A stretch of 64,000 nucleotides of DNA from Mucilaginibacter lappiensis (lineage in GTDB: Bacteria; Bacteroidota; Bacteroidia; Sphingobacteriales; Sphingobacteriaceae): NCBI RefSeq assembly GCF_900155965.1, contig NZ_FTMG01000022.1, positions 18,919 through 82,918 on the forward strand. The letters are read 5' to 3'. The translations under genes and the position numbers were made by a program. Under the pieces are notes generated by a model. The model searched no databases. It saw only the letters and a list, made by a program, of their open reading frames with translations, and was not told the DNA's origin. This document shows positions 44,167 to 53,199 of this stretch, one piece after another (within the stretch, counting starts at the first letter, position 1; every line of letters begins with the position of its first letter).

Positions 44167-46584
44167 ATGATCCAACCCCGACTTAATTTTCACAAACTAT
44201 TCTCTCTCTCAATTTTAGCAATTATATTGTTATTAAACTCAGCTGCAATTGCTCAGCAATCAAAAGGAACCATCAAAGGTCATGTTGTTATTCAGAATGA
44301 CGGCCCGGCCGAAAATGTTTCAGTTACTTTAAAAGGTACAAAGTATGGCACTGTTACCAATGAAGATGGTGATTTTACTGTAAGGGCACCACAGGGCAAG
44401 TATACCCTGGTTATATCACAGGTAGGCAGCAAAAGCCAGGAAACAGCTGTTGATCTGGCAGCAGGCCAAACCCTTACTTTACCACAATTTACTGTTAGCA
44501 AAGCTGCTAATAACTTACAAGAAGTAAGCGTAAGTGGCAGCAAGGTAAATAAGTTTAAAACCAAAAAAAGCGTCGATGTTGCTAAGATGCCCTTAAGCAA
44601 CCTTGAAAACGCACAGGTTTATACCACCATATCTAACCAGTTAATACAAGAGCAGCAACTTTTCTCGGTTGATGATGCTTTGCGCAATGCACCAGGCATT
44701 CAAAAAATGTGGGAAGCGACCGGCCGCGGTGGCGATGGTGGCAGTTATTATAACTCACGTGGGTTTATTGTACAAGCCAAGCTGCGAAATGGCATAGCAG
44801 GTAACATAACCTCCGGTATCGATGCTGTTAATCTGGAAAGAATAGAAGTGATCAAAGGCCCATCCGCAACTTTATTCGGAAGTACCTTAACTTCTTACGG
44901 AGGCTTAATTAATCGGGTAACCAAATCTCCTTATGACTCGTTTGGTGGCGAAGTTTCATTTGCCGACGGTAATTATGACTTTCACCGTGTGGCGCTTGAT
45001 ATAAATACTCCTTTGGATGTAAAGAAAAAGGTATTGTTCCGCCTAAATACCGCATTTAATAATGAAGGAAGTTTTCAAAACAATATCTTTAACCGTTCAT
45101 GGGCTGTAGCACCAAGTTTGCTTTATAAGGTTACCGACAGGCTAACGATATCTGCAGATGCGGAATTATCTTATGGTAAAAATGTTGGTAAATCTATCTT
45201 CTTTATGCCTTATGGACAAACGGTAGCAGCTTTAGGATATACCAGTGCCGATCAGTTAAAGTTGGATTATAAACAATCCTATCATGGCGATGACCTGACA
45301 CAAACCTCAAGAAGCACCAACTTTTTCGGACAAGTAAAATATAAAATATCCGATCAATGGAATACAACTACTAATATCAGCTCTACCAATAGTTTTTCAA
45401 ATGGCTTTGGCCCTTACTTCTATTTACTTCCAAAGGATTCCATTTCCCGTGAGGATCAGTCGACCAAGAACAGTAAGGATAACATGATCGAGATACAGCA
45501 AAATTTTAACGGCGATTTCAAGATCGGTAAGTTCAGAAACAGGTTTGTTGGCGGGCTTGATTTTTTCAGGGAAAACTCCAACCAGTATTTTTTCAGTAAG
45601 GCATTTGACAGGGTTTCCGTATTAGGAAATCAAGATTACTCCAACTTTAATGGAATGAGTATGGACGCGGTTTATGCCAATGGAACAACGTCTCCGTATC
45701 TTTCTATCTTCAAAACCAATACCTATAGTGCTTATGTTTCCGACGTATTTAATATTACCGATCAGTTAATAGCTTCGGCAGCATTGCGTGTTGATCGTTT
45801 TGATAATAAAGGCAGCTACAACCCAACAACTAATACCACATCCGGGGCTTATAAACAAACTGCTTTTTCACCCAAATTTGGTTTGATCTATCAGCCGGTT
45901 AAGGATCATGTGGCTTTGTTTGCCAACTATCAGAACGGTTTTACAAACGTCACCGGCTTAACAGAGGATAACAAACCATTAAAGCCAGAAGAGGCTAACC
46001 AACTGGAAGGCGGTGTTAAAATTGATCTGTTTGACGGTAAATTGAGTAGTACGGTAAGTTACTATGATATTAAAGTAAAGGATAAAGCCCGTCCTTACGG
46101 AGGTCCTAATCCTAATGTATATATTCAGGACGGAACTCAATATAGCCGAGGTATTGAAGCTGAGGTAATAGCAAACCCCATAACAGGCTTAAATATTATT
46201 GCAGGATTTGCTTACAACAATTCAAAATTAGAGAAGACTGGTGATGCTACCGTAGATGGTTTGCGTCCAACTACGGCCGGATCACCATATAGCGCTAACT
46301 TTTGGGCTAGCTACCGTATTTCAAAAGGCCTTGTAAAAGGACTGGGCTTCGGTTTTGGAGGTAACTATGCCAGCGATAACAAAATTATAAACAGCCGAAC
46401 CCTTGGTGTATTTTCGTTGCCGGCTTATACGGTGTTAAATGCATCAGCATTTTATGATGTAAGCCAATACAGGGTAGGGTTTAAAATGGATAACCTCACC
46501 AACGAGAAATACTGGATAGGCTATACAACGGTTAATCCGCAAAAATTAAGAAGTTACGCATTAACATTTGCCTATAAATTTTAA
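44167..46584 (+). CDS. TonB-dependent siderophore receptor
   Basis: The 805-residue receptor has a signal peptide (ending SAAIAQ), a CarboxypepD_reg-like domain (GTIKGHVVIQNDG, YGTVTNEDGDFTVRAPQGKY), a plug with LFSVDDALRNAPGIQKM and IEVIKGPSATLFGSTLTSYGG, and a large beta-barrel ending with the aromatic YALTFAYKF. The GLINRVTKSP plug motif is typical of FhuE/FecA-like siderophore receptors. It imports Fe3+-siderophores across the outer membrane using TonB energy. Start 44167 replaces an upstream TTG frame because the signal peptide begins here. The ligand is unknown. Confidence 0.93.
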   Translation: MIQPRLNFHKLFSLSILAIILLLNSAAIAQQSKGTIKGHVVIQNDGPAENVSVTLKGTKYGTVTNEDGDFTVRAPQGKYTLVISQVGSKSQETAVDLAAGQTLTLPQFTVSKAANNLQEVSVSGSKVNKFKTKKSVDVAKMPLSNLENAQVYTTISNQLIQEQQLFSVDDALRNAPGIQKMWEATGRGGDGGSYYNSRGFIVQAKLRNGIAGNITSGIDAVNLERIEVIKGPSATLFGSTLTSYGGLINRVTKSPYDSFGGEVSFADGNYDFHRVALDINTPLDVKKKVLFRLNTAFNNEGSFQNNIFNRSWAVAPSLLYKVTDRLTISADAELSYGKNVGKSIFFMPYGQTVAALGYTSADQLKLDYKQSYHGDDLTQTSRSTNFFGQVKYKISDQWNTTTNISSTNSFSNGFGPYFYLLPKDSISREDQSTKNSKDNMIEIQQNFNGDFKIGKFRNRFVGGLDFFRENSNQYFFSKAFDRVSVLGNQDYSNFNGMSMDAVYANGTTSPYLSIFKTNTYSAYVSDVFNITDQLIASAALRVDRFDNKGSYNPTTNTTSGAYKQTAFSPKFGLIYQPVKDHVALFANYQNGFTNVTGLTEDNKPLKPEEANQLEGGVKIDLFDGKLSSTVSYYDIKVKDKARPYGGPNPNVYIQDGTQYSRGIEAEVIANPITGLNIIAGFAYNNSKLEKTGDATVDGLRPTTAGSPYSANFWASYRISKGLVKGLGFGFGGNYASDNKIINSRTLGVFSLPAYTVLNASAFYDVSQYRVGFKMDNLTNEKYWIGYTTVNPQKLRSYALTFAYKF

Positions 46585-46585
46585 T

Positions 46586-47743
46586 ATGACCTTTAAAAAG
46601 ATCATACTGTTTTGCCACCGCTGGCTCGGATTTATATCCGGGCTGGTGGTGTTTATAGTGAGTGTTACCGGGTGCTTGTTCTGTTTTCAGGATGAGATAC
46701 AGGATGCCTTTTGCGGTTATCGCAAAGTTGAAGTACAGCATAAACCCTTTCTTGATCCATCAGTTTTAAAAGCTGAAGCGCTAAAAGGCCATAAAGGCGG
46801 CACAGCTACCTATATGTATTATTATGGGGTTGACCGTCCTGCAGGTATATTGGTCAACGTACCCAAAAACGGGATGCTGTATGTTTACCTCAATCCCTAT
46901 ACCGGTAAAGTAACCCATATAGAGAATCCTGCGAAGAACTTTTTTATAGTGGTGGAGTTTATACACCTTTACCTGTTGCTGCCTCCCAAAATAGGTAGCC
47001 TGGTGGTGGGTATATCCGTTATAATATTTATGGTGATTATGATCACCGGGTTAATACTATGGTGGCCCAAGCGTAAAAGCGACCGTAAACGCAGTTTCAA
47101 TATCAAATGGAATGGACGCTGGCGCAGGGTAAATTATGATCTGCATAATGTATTGGGTTTTTACGCCACTTCTATAGCGCTTATATTATCGATAACCGGT
47201 TTATCCATGGTGTTTGAATCGGTTAGGGAGGGTATTTATACTACCGCTAACCTGGGCCGCTCCTATCCTTCAGAAAAAGAAGTACTTAAGTCCGACTCGC
47301 TCTTGAAGAGCAAAGTAAACGGTAAACCGGTCATTGACCAGGTATTTGCAATGGCACAGGCACGTTCGCCCAAAGCGGAGATGTTTTCTATTAATGAAGA
47401 TGCTTCTGCAGCCGGAACTATTGGTATCAATGCCTATGCCCAAACCCTGCATTATTATAAAAGTGATGAGTTTATTTTTGAAAAATATACAGGCAAACTC
47501 CTAAAACAAACCCCGCATGATAAAAAAAGCCCGGGCATGAAGATGAACAACATGAATTATGATCTACATGTTGGGCAAATAGGTGGCCTAACTACCAAGA
47601 TCATCGCGTTTTTGGTCAGTTTAATCTGCGCTTCATTACCCATAACCGGATTTATTATCTGGCTGGGGAAACGCAAAAAATCCAAATCAAAAAAGGTAAA
47701 AGAAGTAGTGCATCGCAGGGTACATAAACAGCATTTGGCATAA
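46586..47743 (+). CDS. PepSY-associated transmembrane protein
   Basis: The 385-residue protein has about four membrane helices. It contains the PepSY_TM signatures: CHRWLGFISGLVVFIVSVTG at the start, the NYDLHNVLGFYATSIALILS stretch, and NYDLHVGQIGG with a final helix pair ending in a lysine-rich tail. Such proteins are regularly encoded after siderophore receptors and are thought to reduce iron or release it from the siderophore at the inner membrane; this is inferred. ATG 46586 lies one base after the receptor stop, so translation is coupled. Confidence 0.9.
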   Translation: MTFKKIILFCHRWLGFISGLVVFIVSVTGCLFCFQDEIQDAFCGYRKVEVQHKPFLDPSVLKAEALKGHKGGTATYMYYYGVDRPAGILVNVPKNGMLYVYLNPYTGKVTHIENPAKNFFIVVEFIHLYLLLPPKIGSLVVGISVIIFMVIMITGLILWWPKRKSDRKRSFNIKWNGRWRRVNYDLHNVLGFYATSIALILSITGLSMVFESVREGIYTTANLGRSYPSEKEVLKSDSLLKSKVNGKPVIDQVFAMAQARSPKAEMFSINEDASAAGTIGINAYAQTLHYYKSDEFIFEKYTGKLLKQTPHDKKSPGMKMNNMNYDLHVGQIGGLTTKIIAFLVSLICASLPITGFIIWLGKRKKSKSKKVKEVVHRRVHKQHLA

Positions 47744-47755
47744 CATTCATGGTCA

Positions 47756-47774
47756 TGCCGAACTTGTTTCGGCA
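47756..47774 (+). terminator. Repeat-derived hairpin after the PepSY gene
   Basis: TGCCGAA (47756-47762) pairs with TTCGGCA (47768-47774) around CTTGT. It is preceded by GTCA as in the dispersed repeats. It may act as a transcript end. Confidence 0.45.
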
Positions 47775-47874
47775 CCCCATAAGCGCGGTGTACAATATGG
47801 TTCTGGCATATCAACCACAAATTAACGTATAGCCTTTGGTTGGGTTGACTCAATTGACAAAAAGTTGGGTTTAC

Positions 47875-47964
47875 ATGGTTTACACTTTTTATGGTTAACA
47901 TGGATGTAAATTATTGATAATCAATTATTTGTATTTTATTTCCAGGAAAAAGTGTAAACCATGT
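47875..47964. repeat. About 100-bp element with terminal inverted repeats, copy B
   Basis: ATGGTTTACACTTTTT (47875-47890) and AAAAAGTGTAAACCAT (47947-47962) are perfect terminal inverted repeats. The forward strand aligns with the reverse complement of copy A (27424-27523), sharing TATGGTTAACATG-like inner sequence as well as the ends. No open frame lies inside. Confidence 0.75.
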
Positions 47965-48068
47965 TTTTTGTATAAATATTATTGGCTAAACGTCGATTCA
48001 CAAATGACATGCCACTGGCCTATCCTGTGAGATCCTGAAATAAGTTCATGGTGGTAACTAATTGATTT

Positions 48069-49103
48069 TCAGTTAGATGGTGAATAGTCTATCACCACAT
48101 CATCACTTACCGGGTGACCTGTACAGGTAAGTACCCAGCCTTCGGCGATATCTGCATCGGTAAGAACATCGTTTTTTACCATTTCAATTTTACCACTGGT
48201 ACACCTGGCAGTACAGGTGGAGCATACCCCGTTTCGACAACTATAGGGTAGCTGTACGTTGTTTTGCAGGGCGGCCTGCAGTATGGATTGATTTTCGCCT
48301 ACGGCCAAATCATGTAACTCATTTTTAAATCTGATCCGGATAGTTCGGGGTGGAAAATTCAGGATGCTGCTGGTAACCGATACGGTCTCTATCACAAAAT
48401 TCTCCCGGCGAATCTGTTTAGGGTCGATGCCCATATAAACCAGCGCAAACCTGATCATGCGCATGTAAGGAAAAGGGCCGCACAGATAAAACTCTGCTTT
48501 ATCCCTATCATGTTGTACTATCTGGCGGGTAAGGGCTTCCACCTTATCATTATTCAAGCGGTTAGCTTCACTGCTGAGCAGGTAAATGATCTTAAACCTG
48601 TAGGGATGTTGTATAGCCAATTTATTCAGCTCATCTTTAAATGCAATAGAATCAGCGTCCTGGCTGCTGTAAATAAGGGTAAGCTTGCTTTTTCCGGGAC
48701 GTTTGAGTACATATTTGATCTGCGAAAATATAGGCGTAATGCCCGTGCCACCTGCAAACAGCAAAATATCTTTTTCCTGTTCAAATTTATTGATGGTGAA
48801 TCTCCCGGCCGGTGCCAGTGCCGTTAAAATATCGCCGGGATGTTCTTTGGCGAGCATAAAACGGGATATTTCGCCATTGGTGATACGTTTTACGGTGATG
48901 GATAAAAGCTCCTCATCGGGTGATGAACCCAGTGAGTACGACCGCCTGATCTCCTCGTTGCGATGATTAAATATCAGGGTAACAAACTGCCCTGCCTTAT
49001 ATGGAATAGGCCTGCCCGAAACATTACTTAAATAAAAGGTGGCTGTATCCTTTGTTTCCCACTTTATCCGTTCAATTTTTAGTTTTAGTATATCCTCATT
49101 CAT
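48069..49103 (-). CDS. Flavin/2Fe-2S ferredoxin reductase (PaaE/Fre-like)
   Basis: The 344-residue protein has a FAD domain (RRSYSLG), a NAD(P) domain with GGTGITPIFSQIKYV, and a C-terminal plant-type 2Fe-2S domain. The cluster cysteines are in CRNGVCSTCTARC, with a fourth in LTCTGHP. This order (FAD-NAD-2Fe2S) is that of phenylacetyl-CoA monooxygenase reductase PaaE and related electron donors. No oxygenase subunits are adjacent, so the acceptor is unknown. It lies 5 nt downstream of an amino-acid permease gene on the same strand. Confidence 0.92.
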   Translation of the reverse strand: MNEDILKLKIERIKWETKDTATFYLSNVSGRPIPYKAGQFVTLIFNHRNEEIRRSYSLGSSPDEELLSITVKRITNGEISRFMLAKEHPGDILTALAPAGRFTINKFEQEKDILLFAGGTGITPIFSQIKYVLKRPGKSKLTLIYSSQDADSIAFKDELNKLAIQHPYRFKIIYLLSSEANRLNNDKVEALTRQIVQHDRDKAEFYLCGPFPYMRMIRFALVYMGIDPKQIRRENFVIETVSVTSSILNFPPRTIRIRFKNELHDLAVGENQSILQAALQNNVQLPYSCRNGVCSTCTARCTSGKIEMVKNDVLTDADIAEGWVLTCTGHPVSDDVVIDYSPSN

Positions 49104-49108
49104 GAAAG

Positions 49109-50581
49109 CTATCCATGTTTTGCTGCAAGCCTTTTGCGTATCACGCTGTTCTTTTTACCGTAGGTGAAATATATAACTAAACCAATTGCCAACCAAATTA
49201 TTAATCGCAGCCAGGTATCGCCGGGTAAAAAGGTCATCATGGCAAAGCAAACCAATATGCCTAATATAGGCACTACAGGAACCCATGGTGTTTTAAACGG
49301 CCGGTGAATATTGGGCTGCTGTTTACGTAAAATAAGCACACCCGCGCATACCATCACAAAGGCCAGCAGGGTGCCTATGCTGGTCATTTCGCCCACTACA
49401 CGGATAGGTACAAAGGCCGCGAACAACGCTATAAAGGCACAAAGTACGATATTAGATTTCCAGGGTGTGCGGAATTTGGGGTGTACATCGGAAAATACTT
49501 TGGGCAACAGGCCATCTTTCGACATAGAGAAAAATACCCTAGACTGCCCCAACAGATCAACCAGGATCACCGATGTATATCCTATCAATATAGCCAGCAC
49601 AATAGCCTTGCTCAGCCACTGATAATGCGTTTTTTCGATAGCGATGGCAACCGGTGCTCCCGAACCGATGAACTCTTTATAGTTGGCCATACCCGTCATG
49701 ACATGGGCGAAGATTACAAACAGGATAGTACACACTACCAGCGAACCGATGATACCTATAGGCATGTTACGCTGCGGGTTTTTAGCCTCTTGTGCCGCGG
49801 TTGATACCGCGTCGAAACCGATGAATACAAAGAACACCAGTCCGGCGCCTCTTAGTATCCCCGACCATCCGTAATCGCCCCATACGCCCGTATTTTGAGG
49901 TATATAAGGGTGATAATTCTGTGGATTGATGAACGACCAGCCCACGGCTATAAATACCAATACCACACCCACCTTTAAGCTCACAATAATGGCATTAACC
50001 AATGCTGATCCTTTTGTACCCCTGATAATGATACTGGTAACTACAATAACGATCAATGCTGCAGGCAGGTTAATAATTCCCCGAACAATATCACCATTGG
50101 CCGCCTTAGAAGTTTCAAAAGGCGATAAGATCAATTGTGGAGGCAGGTAAAGATCAAACCAGGATAAAAACTTGGTTAGGTACTGCGACCAGCTGATGGC
50201 CACCGTTGCAGCACCTACGGAGTATTCCAACACCAGGTCCCAGCCAATGATCCAGGCAAAAAGCTCGCCCATAGTGGCATAGGAGTAGGTATAAGCGCTG
50301 CCTGCTACCGGTATCATAGCCGAAAATTCGGCATAACAAAGCGCCGCGAAGGCACAACCTACAGCGGCTATTAAAAACGATATGGTTACCGCTGGTCCCG
50401 AATGCTGTCCGGCAGCGATGCCTGTTAGTGAAAATAAGCCCGCCCCTATGATAATGCCTATCCCAATAAGGATAAGGTTAACCGGGCCTAGTGTGCGTTT
50501 TAAGGAGTGTTCGCCTTCTTCTGCTGATTCTTGCAGCAGCAGGTCGATGGGTTTTTTGATCATGCCTAAAATAAAGTCCAC
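49109..50581 (-). CDS. APC-family amino-acid permease
   Basis: The 490-residue protein has about 12 membrane helices. The first helix holds the APC signature (LILIGIGIIIGAGLFSLTGI) and the segment AALCYAEFSAMIPVAGSAYT follows. It resembles cationic amino-acid transporters (YfnA/CAT type). It imports an amino acid across the inner membrane; the substrate is inferred only at family level. It is upstream of the reductase gene and probably co-transcribed with it. Confidence 0.9.
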   Translation of the reverse strand: MDFILGMIKKPIDLLLQESAEEGEHSLKRTLGPVNLILIGIGIIIGAGLFSLTGIAAGQHSGPAVTISFLIAAVGCAFAALCYAEFSAMIPVAGSAYTYSYATMGELFAWIIGWDLVLEYSVGAATVAISWSQYLTKFLSWFDLYLPPQLILSPFETSKAANGDIVRGIINLPAALIVIVVTSIIIRGTKGSALVNAIIVSLKVGVVLVFIAVGWSFINPQNYHPYIPQNTGVWGDYGWSGILRGAGLVFFVFIGFDAVSTAAQEAKNPQRNMPIGIIGSLVVCTILFVIFAHVMTGMANYKEFIGSGAPVAIAIEKTHYQWLSKAIVLAILIGYTSVILVDLLGQSRVFFSMSKDGLLPKVFSDVHPKFRTPWKSNIVLCAFIALFAAFVPIRVVGEMTSIGTLLAFVMVCAGVLILRKQQPNIHRPFKTPWVPVVPILGILVCFAMMTFLPGDTWLRLIIWLAIGLVIYFTYGKKNSVIRKRLAAKHG

Positions 50582-50682
50582 AAAATTAGTAGATTATTTT
50601 ACAATCATTTTATTTAATGACAGGCAAGCATGAAATAAGTGTGTTTTTGTAATTAATTATTTGATAATTAAATATTTATGCA

Positions 50683-51687
50683 TTAACACCATAAATTCTG
50701 TAACACAATTTTACCAAACTGTGAGGATTTTTCCATTTTGTCGATGGCCTTTTGGGCGTTTTTAAAATCATATACCTCATCAACTACCGGAACTAATTCA
50801 TGTTTACTTACAAAGGCCATCATTGCTGTAAAATCATCATGGGTACCCATGGTGGTGCCTAACAGTTGCAGTTGTTTCCAGAATATCTTGCGTCCGTCGA
50901 GCGGGGGAATGTTACCCGCTGTTCCGCCGAAAATTACGATACGACCGCCGGGATTGCAAAGATCCGGGAATTTGGCAAAACCTGCACCCAGGGCACTATC
51001 GATAATAATGTCAAAACCGTGGGCCATCAGTTTCAACTGTTCGGCCCAGTCCTGAGCTTTGTAGTTTACACCGGCTGCCGCCCCCAGTTTTTTTGCCCTT
51101 TCAATTTTTTCGCCACTGCCCGAGGTTACGAACACCTGGCAACCCGCGGCAACCGCCCATTGCAGGGCAAAAGCGCCCGTACCCGCGCCCACGCCTGATA
51201 TTAAAACCTTATCGCCTTTTTTTGCTTTAGCCTTGGTAAATAGCGCCCGGTAGGCAGTTAAGCCAGCCAGTGGAATAGCCGCAGCCTGCTCCCAGGTAAG
51301 GTGATTGGGCTTGGAGTGCAGGTATTCTACCCTGGTTTTTACATATTCGGCAAAGGTGCCATCATCTGGCAGGCCCAGTATTTTAAAATCGGCACCCTGG
51401 TAATCGTCGCTTTTACCGTAATTGTTGCTGGGGTTGATGATCACTTCTTTACCAATCCAATGTTTGTCGGCCTCGCTGCACACTTCGGCCACTACACCGG
51501 CACCGTCTGAACCTAATATGGTAGGATATTTAATGCCCGCGTATTTGCCTACGGTTATCCAATAGTCGCGACGGTTGAGGGCCGCTGCTTTGATGTGTAC
51601 CAAGACCTCGCCAGGGGCAAGAGTTGGTTTTTCAACTTCTTTACATACCAGTGGTTTATCGGCGGCTTCTAAAACGATGGCTTTCAT
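50683..51687 (-). CDS. MDR-family quinone oxidoreductase-like dehydrogenase
   Basis: The 334-residue protein is a medium-chain dehydrogenase. It has the GroES-like N-terminal domain (LVHIKAAALNRRDYWITVGK), the YPTILGSDGAGVVAEV motif, and a Rossmann domain with ISGVGAGTGAFALQWAVAAG. Structural and catalytic zinc ligands are not evident, so it is more like quinone oxidoreductases than alcohol dehydrogenases. It uses NADPH. The frame is open upstream to 51921, but those 78 codons translate a palindromic repeat; ATG 51687 is preferred. It is a single gene downstream of sod. Confidence 0.88.
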   Translation of the reverse strand: MKAIVLEAADKPLVCKEVEKPTLAPGEVLVHIKAAALNRRDYWITVGKYAGIKYPTILGSDGAGVVAEVCSEADKHWIGKEVIINPSNNYGKSDDYQGADFKILGLPDDGTFAEYVKTRVEYLHSKPNHLTWEQAAAIPLAGLTAYRALFTKAKAKKGDKVLISGVGAGTGAFALQWAVAAGCQVFVTSGSGEKIERAKKLGAAAGVNYKAQDWAEQLKLMAHGFDIIIDSALGAGFAKFPDLCNPGGRIVIFGGTAGNIPPLDGRKIFWKQLQLLGTTMGTHDDFTAMMAFVSKHELVPVVDEVYDFKNAQKAIDKMEKSSQFGKIVLQNLWC

Positions 51688-51718
51688 AGGATGATAATAA
51701 AGTAACAGATAATTCCCT

Positions 51719-51800
51719 TTGTCATTCTGAGTGTAGCGAAGAATCTGATCTTCGCCATACCAGTTGTCGAATAGATCCTTCGCTGCGCTCAGGATTACAA
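51719..51800. repeat. Palindromic repeat, TGTCATTCTGAG variant
   Basis: TTGTCATTCTGAGTGTAGCG (from 51719) is mirrored by CCTTCGCTGCGCTCAGGATT ending CAA at 51800. It translates as VILSAAKDL in one frame, a signature often mis-annotated as a gene start. Confidence 0.75.
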
Positions 51801-51833
51801 GCGGGTTTAATACTATAAATAAAATTAAATAAA

Positions 51834-51865
51834 AAAGCGGCAGAATCATCAGATCCGGCCGCTTT
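51834..51865 (-). terminator. Terminator of the superoxide dismutase gene
   Basis: AAAGCGGC (51834-51841) pairs with GCCGCTTT (51858-51865). On the minus strand it follows the sod stop and is succeeded by TTTTTATTT. Confidence 0.8.
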
Positions 51866-51889
51866 AAATTTATGCTTAGCTTAAAAAAA

Positions 51890-52501
51890 TTAAGCGGTTG
51901 CTTTTGCGTAAAGCTCGGCAACGTGTTTCCAGTTGATCACGTTCCAGATAGCCGCCAGGTAATCCGGGCGACGGTTCTGGTATTTGAGGTAGTAAGCGTG
52001 CTCCCAAACGTCGATACCTAAAATTGGGGTGCCTTTTACTTCGGCGATGTCCATTAATGGATTGTCCTGGTTAGGGGTTGAAGTTACAGCCAGTTTTTTA
52101 TCGGCAGTAACAATTAACCATGCCCAGCCAGATCCGAAACGGGTTGCACCGGCTTCAGATACTTTGGTTTTGAAATCGGCAAATGAACCGAAAGTGCTTT
52201 TGATAGCGTCAGCTAAAGCGCCTGTAGGCTCGCCGCCTCCGCTTGGAGAAAGCAATGTCCAGAATAAAGAGTGGTTATAATGACCGCCGCCATTGTTACG
52301 TACAGCAGGCGGGAATTTAGAAATGTTTTTGATGATATCGTCAATATTGCTGTCGGCCTCTGGCTTGCCTTCTAAAGCTTTATTTAAGTTGGTTACGTAA
52401 GCCTGGTGATGTTTGCCATGGTGAATTTCCATAGTCAGTTTATCAATATGCGGTTCCAATGCATCGGTAGCGTAGGATAACGCCGGTAGTGTAAATGCCA
52501 T
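51890..52501 (-). CDS. sod: Superoxide dismutase (Mn/Fe)
   Basis: The 203-residue enzyme converts superoxide to hydrogen peroxide. The four metal ligands are visible: His27 (HHGKHHQAY), His77 (HYNHSLFW), and Asp164 with His168 (DVWEHAYYLKYQNRRPDYL). The typical Fe/Mn signature is complete. Metal choice cannot be fixed by eye; Gly and Asn/Gln positions around residue 146 could be compared. No signal peptide is present, so it is cytoplasmic. It works alongside katA in the same window. Confidence 0.95.
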   Translation of the reverse strand: MAFTLPALSYATDALEPHIDKLTMEIHHGKHHQAYVTNLNKALEGKPEADSNIDDIIKNISKFPPAVRNNGGGHYNHSLFWTLLSPSGGGEPTGALADAIKSTFGSFADFKTKVSEAGATRFGSGWAWLIVTADKKLAVTSTPNQDNPLMDIAEVKGTPILGIDVWEHAYYLKYQNRRPDYLAAIWNVINWKHVAELYAKATA

Positions 52502-52544
52502 AATAGTTATTTATTAAGTTTAAAAGTTTAATGTTGTGACGTAA

Positions 52545-52552
52545 CAAATATA
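52545..52552 (-). promoter_or_regulatory. -7 promoter element of sod
   Basis: On the minus strand this reads TATATTTG, a match to TAnnTTTG, 43 nt upstream of the sod start. The -33 TTG is not clear. Confidence 0.45.
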
Positions 52553-52610
52553 AGAGATGAACTGAGTTTTTGTTCTAAAAAAATTGTCAGGATTGTGTAA
52601 GGGTGCTTAG

Positions 52611-52727
52611 TTCATGGTTGATGGTTCATAGATCATGGATTGTGCTTACTAGTTCATGATTGGTTGTCAGTATTTTGCAAATAGACTATCAACCATGATC
52701 TATGAACCATCAACCATGATCTATGGA
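52611..52727. repeat. Palindromic repeat abutting the tadA stop
   Basis: TTCATGGTTGATGGTTCATA (from 52611) is mirrored by CTATGAACCATCAACCATGA and ATCTATGG ending 52726. The tadA stop codon begins at 52729, directly next to the right arm. Confidence 0.75.
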
Positions 52728-52728
52728 C

Positions 52729-53199
52729 TTATCTCCTTTTCGATTTAAAAAAACTCTTCACCAACTCTGAGCATTCGTTTTCGCGGATGCCGCCGGTGAT
52801 CACGGTTTTGGGATGAGTTATTTTTTGGTTGAGCCTGCCGAAACCCAGTTTAGTATCATACGCGCCAAATACTATCCTGCTTACCTGGAACCAGTATGAT
52901 GCTCCGGCGCACATCACGCAGGGTTCCATGGTTACATATAAGGTGCAGCCTTGCAAATACTTGCCGCCCATGGAGTTGGCTGCAGCGGTAAGGGCCTGCA
53001 TTTCGGCGTGAGCTGATACATCGTTCAATCGTTCGGTAAGGTTATGACCCCTGCCGATGATCTTGCCACCCGATACCACAATGGCGCCGATAGGTATCTC
53101 ATCTTCTTCCAGGGCATATTGGGCTTCTTTTAAAGCTTCGCCCATAAAAAAATCATCCGGCGATATCGTGGGTTCGTCCTCAAAACTGAAGTATCTCAT
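52729..53199 (-). CDS. tadA: tRNA-specific adenosine deaminase
   Basis: The 156-residue enzyme deaminates A34 to inosine in tRNA-Arg. The zinc site is complete: HAE at His64-Glu66 and PCVMC at Cys94 and Cys97, plus the catalytic Glu66. The central ALEEDEIPIGAIVVSGGKII stretch is typical. It is the last gene of a short operon and overlaps the SdpI-like gene by 4 nt. Confidence 0.95.
   Translation of the reverse strand: MRYFSFEDEPTISPDDFFMGEALKEAQYALEEDEIPIGAIVVSGGKIIGRGHNLTERLNDVSAHAEMQALTAAANSMGGKYLQGCTLYVTMEPCVMCAGASYWFQVSRIVFGAYDTKLGFGRLNQKITHPKTVITGGIRENECSELVKSFFKSKRR

Larger units (their letters stand above)
47744..48068. other. Intergenic region with two repeat elements
   Basis: These 325 nt follow the PepSY gene. 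They hold the hairpin TGCCGAA/TTCGGCA (47756-47774), which is a half unit of the TGTCAT repeat family, and the terminal-inverted-repeat element copy B (47875-47964). I see no gene or clear promoter. Confidence 0.6.

Noticed and set aside
51688..51921. N-terminal extension of the MDR dehydrogenase
   Set aside because: The extra 78 codons contain VILSAAKDL and RYTQNDK, translations of the repeat at 51719-51800.
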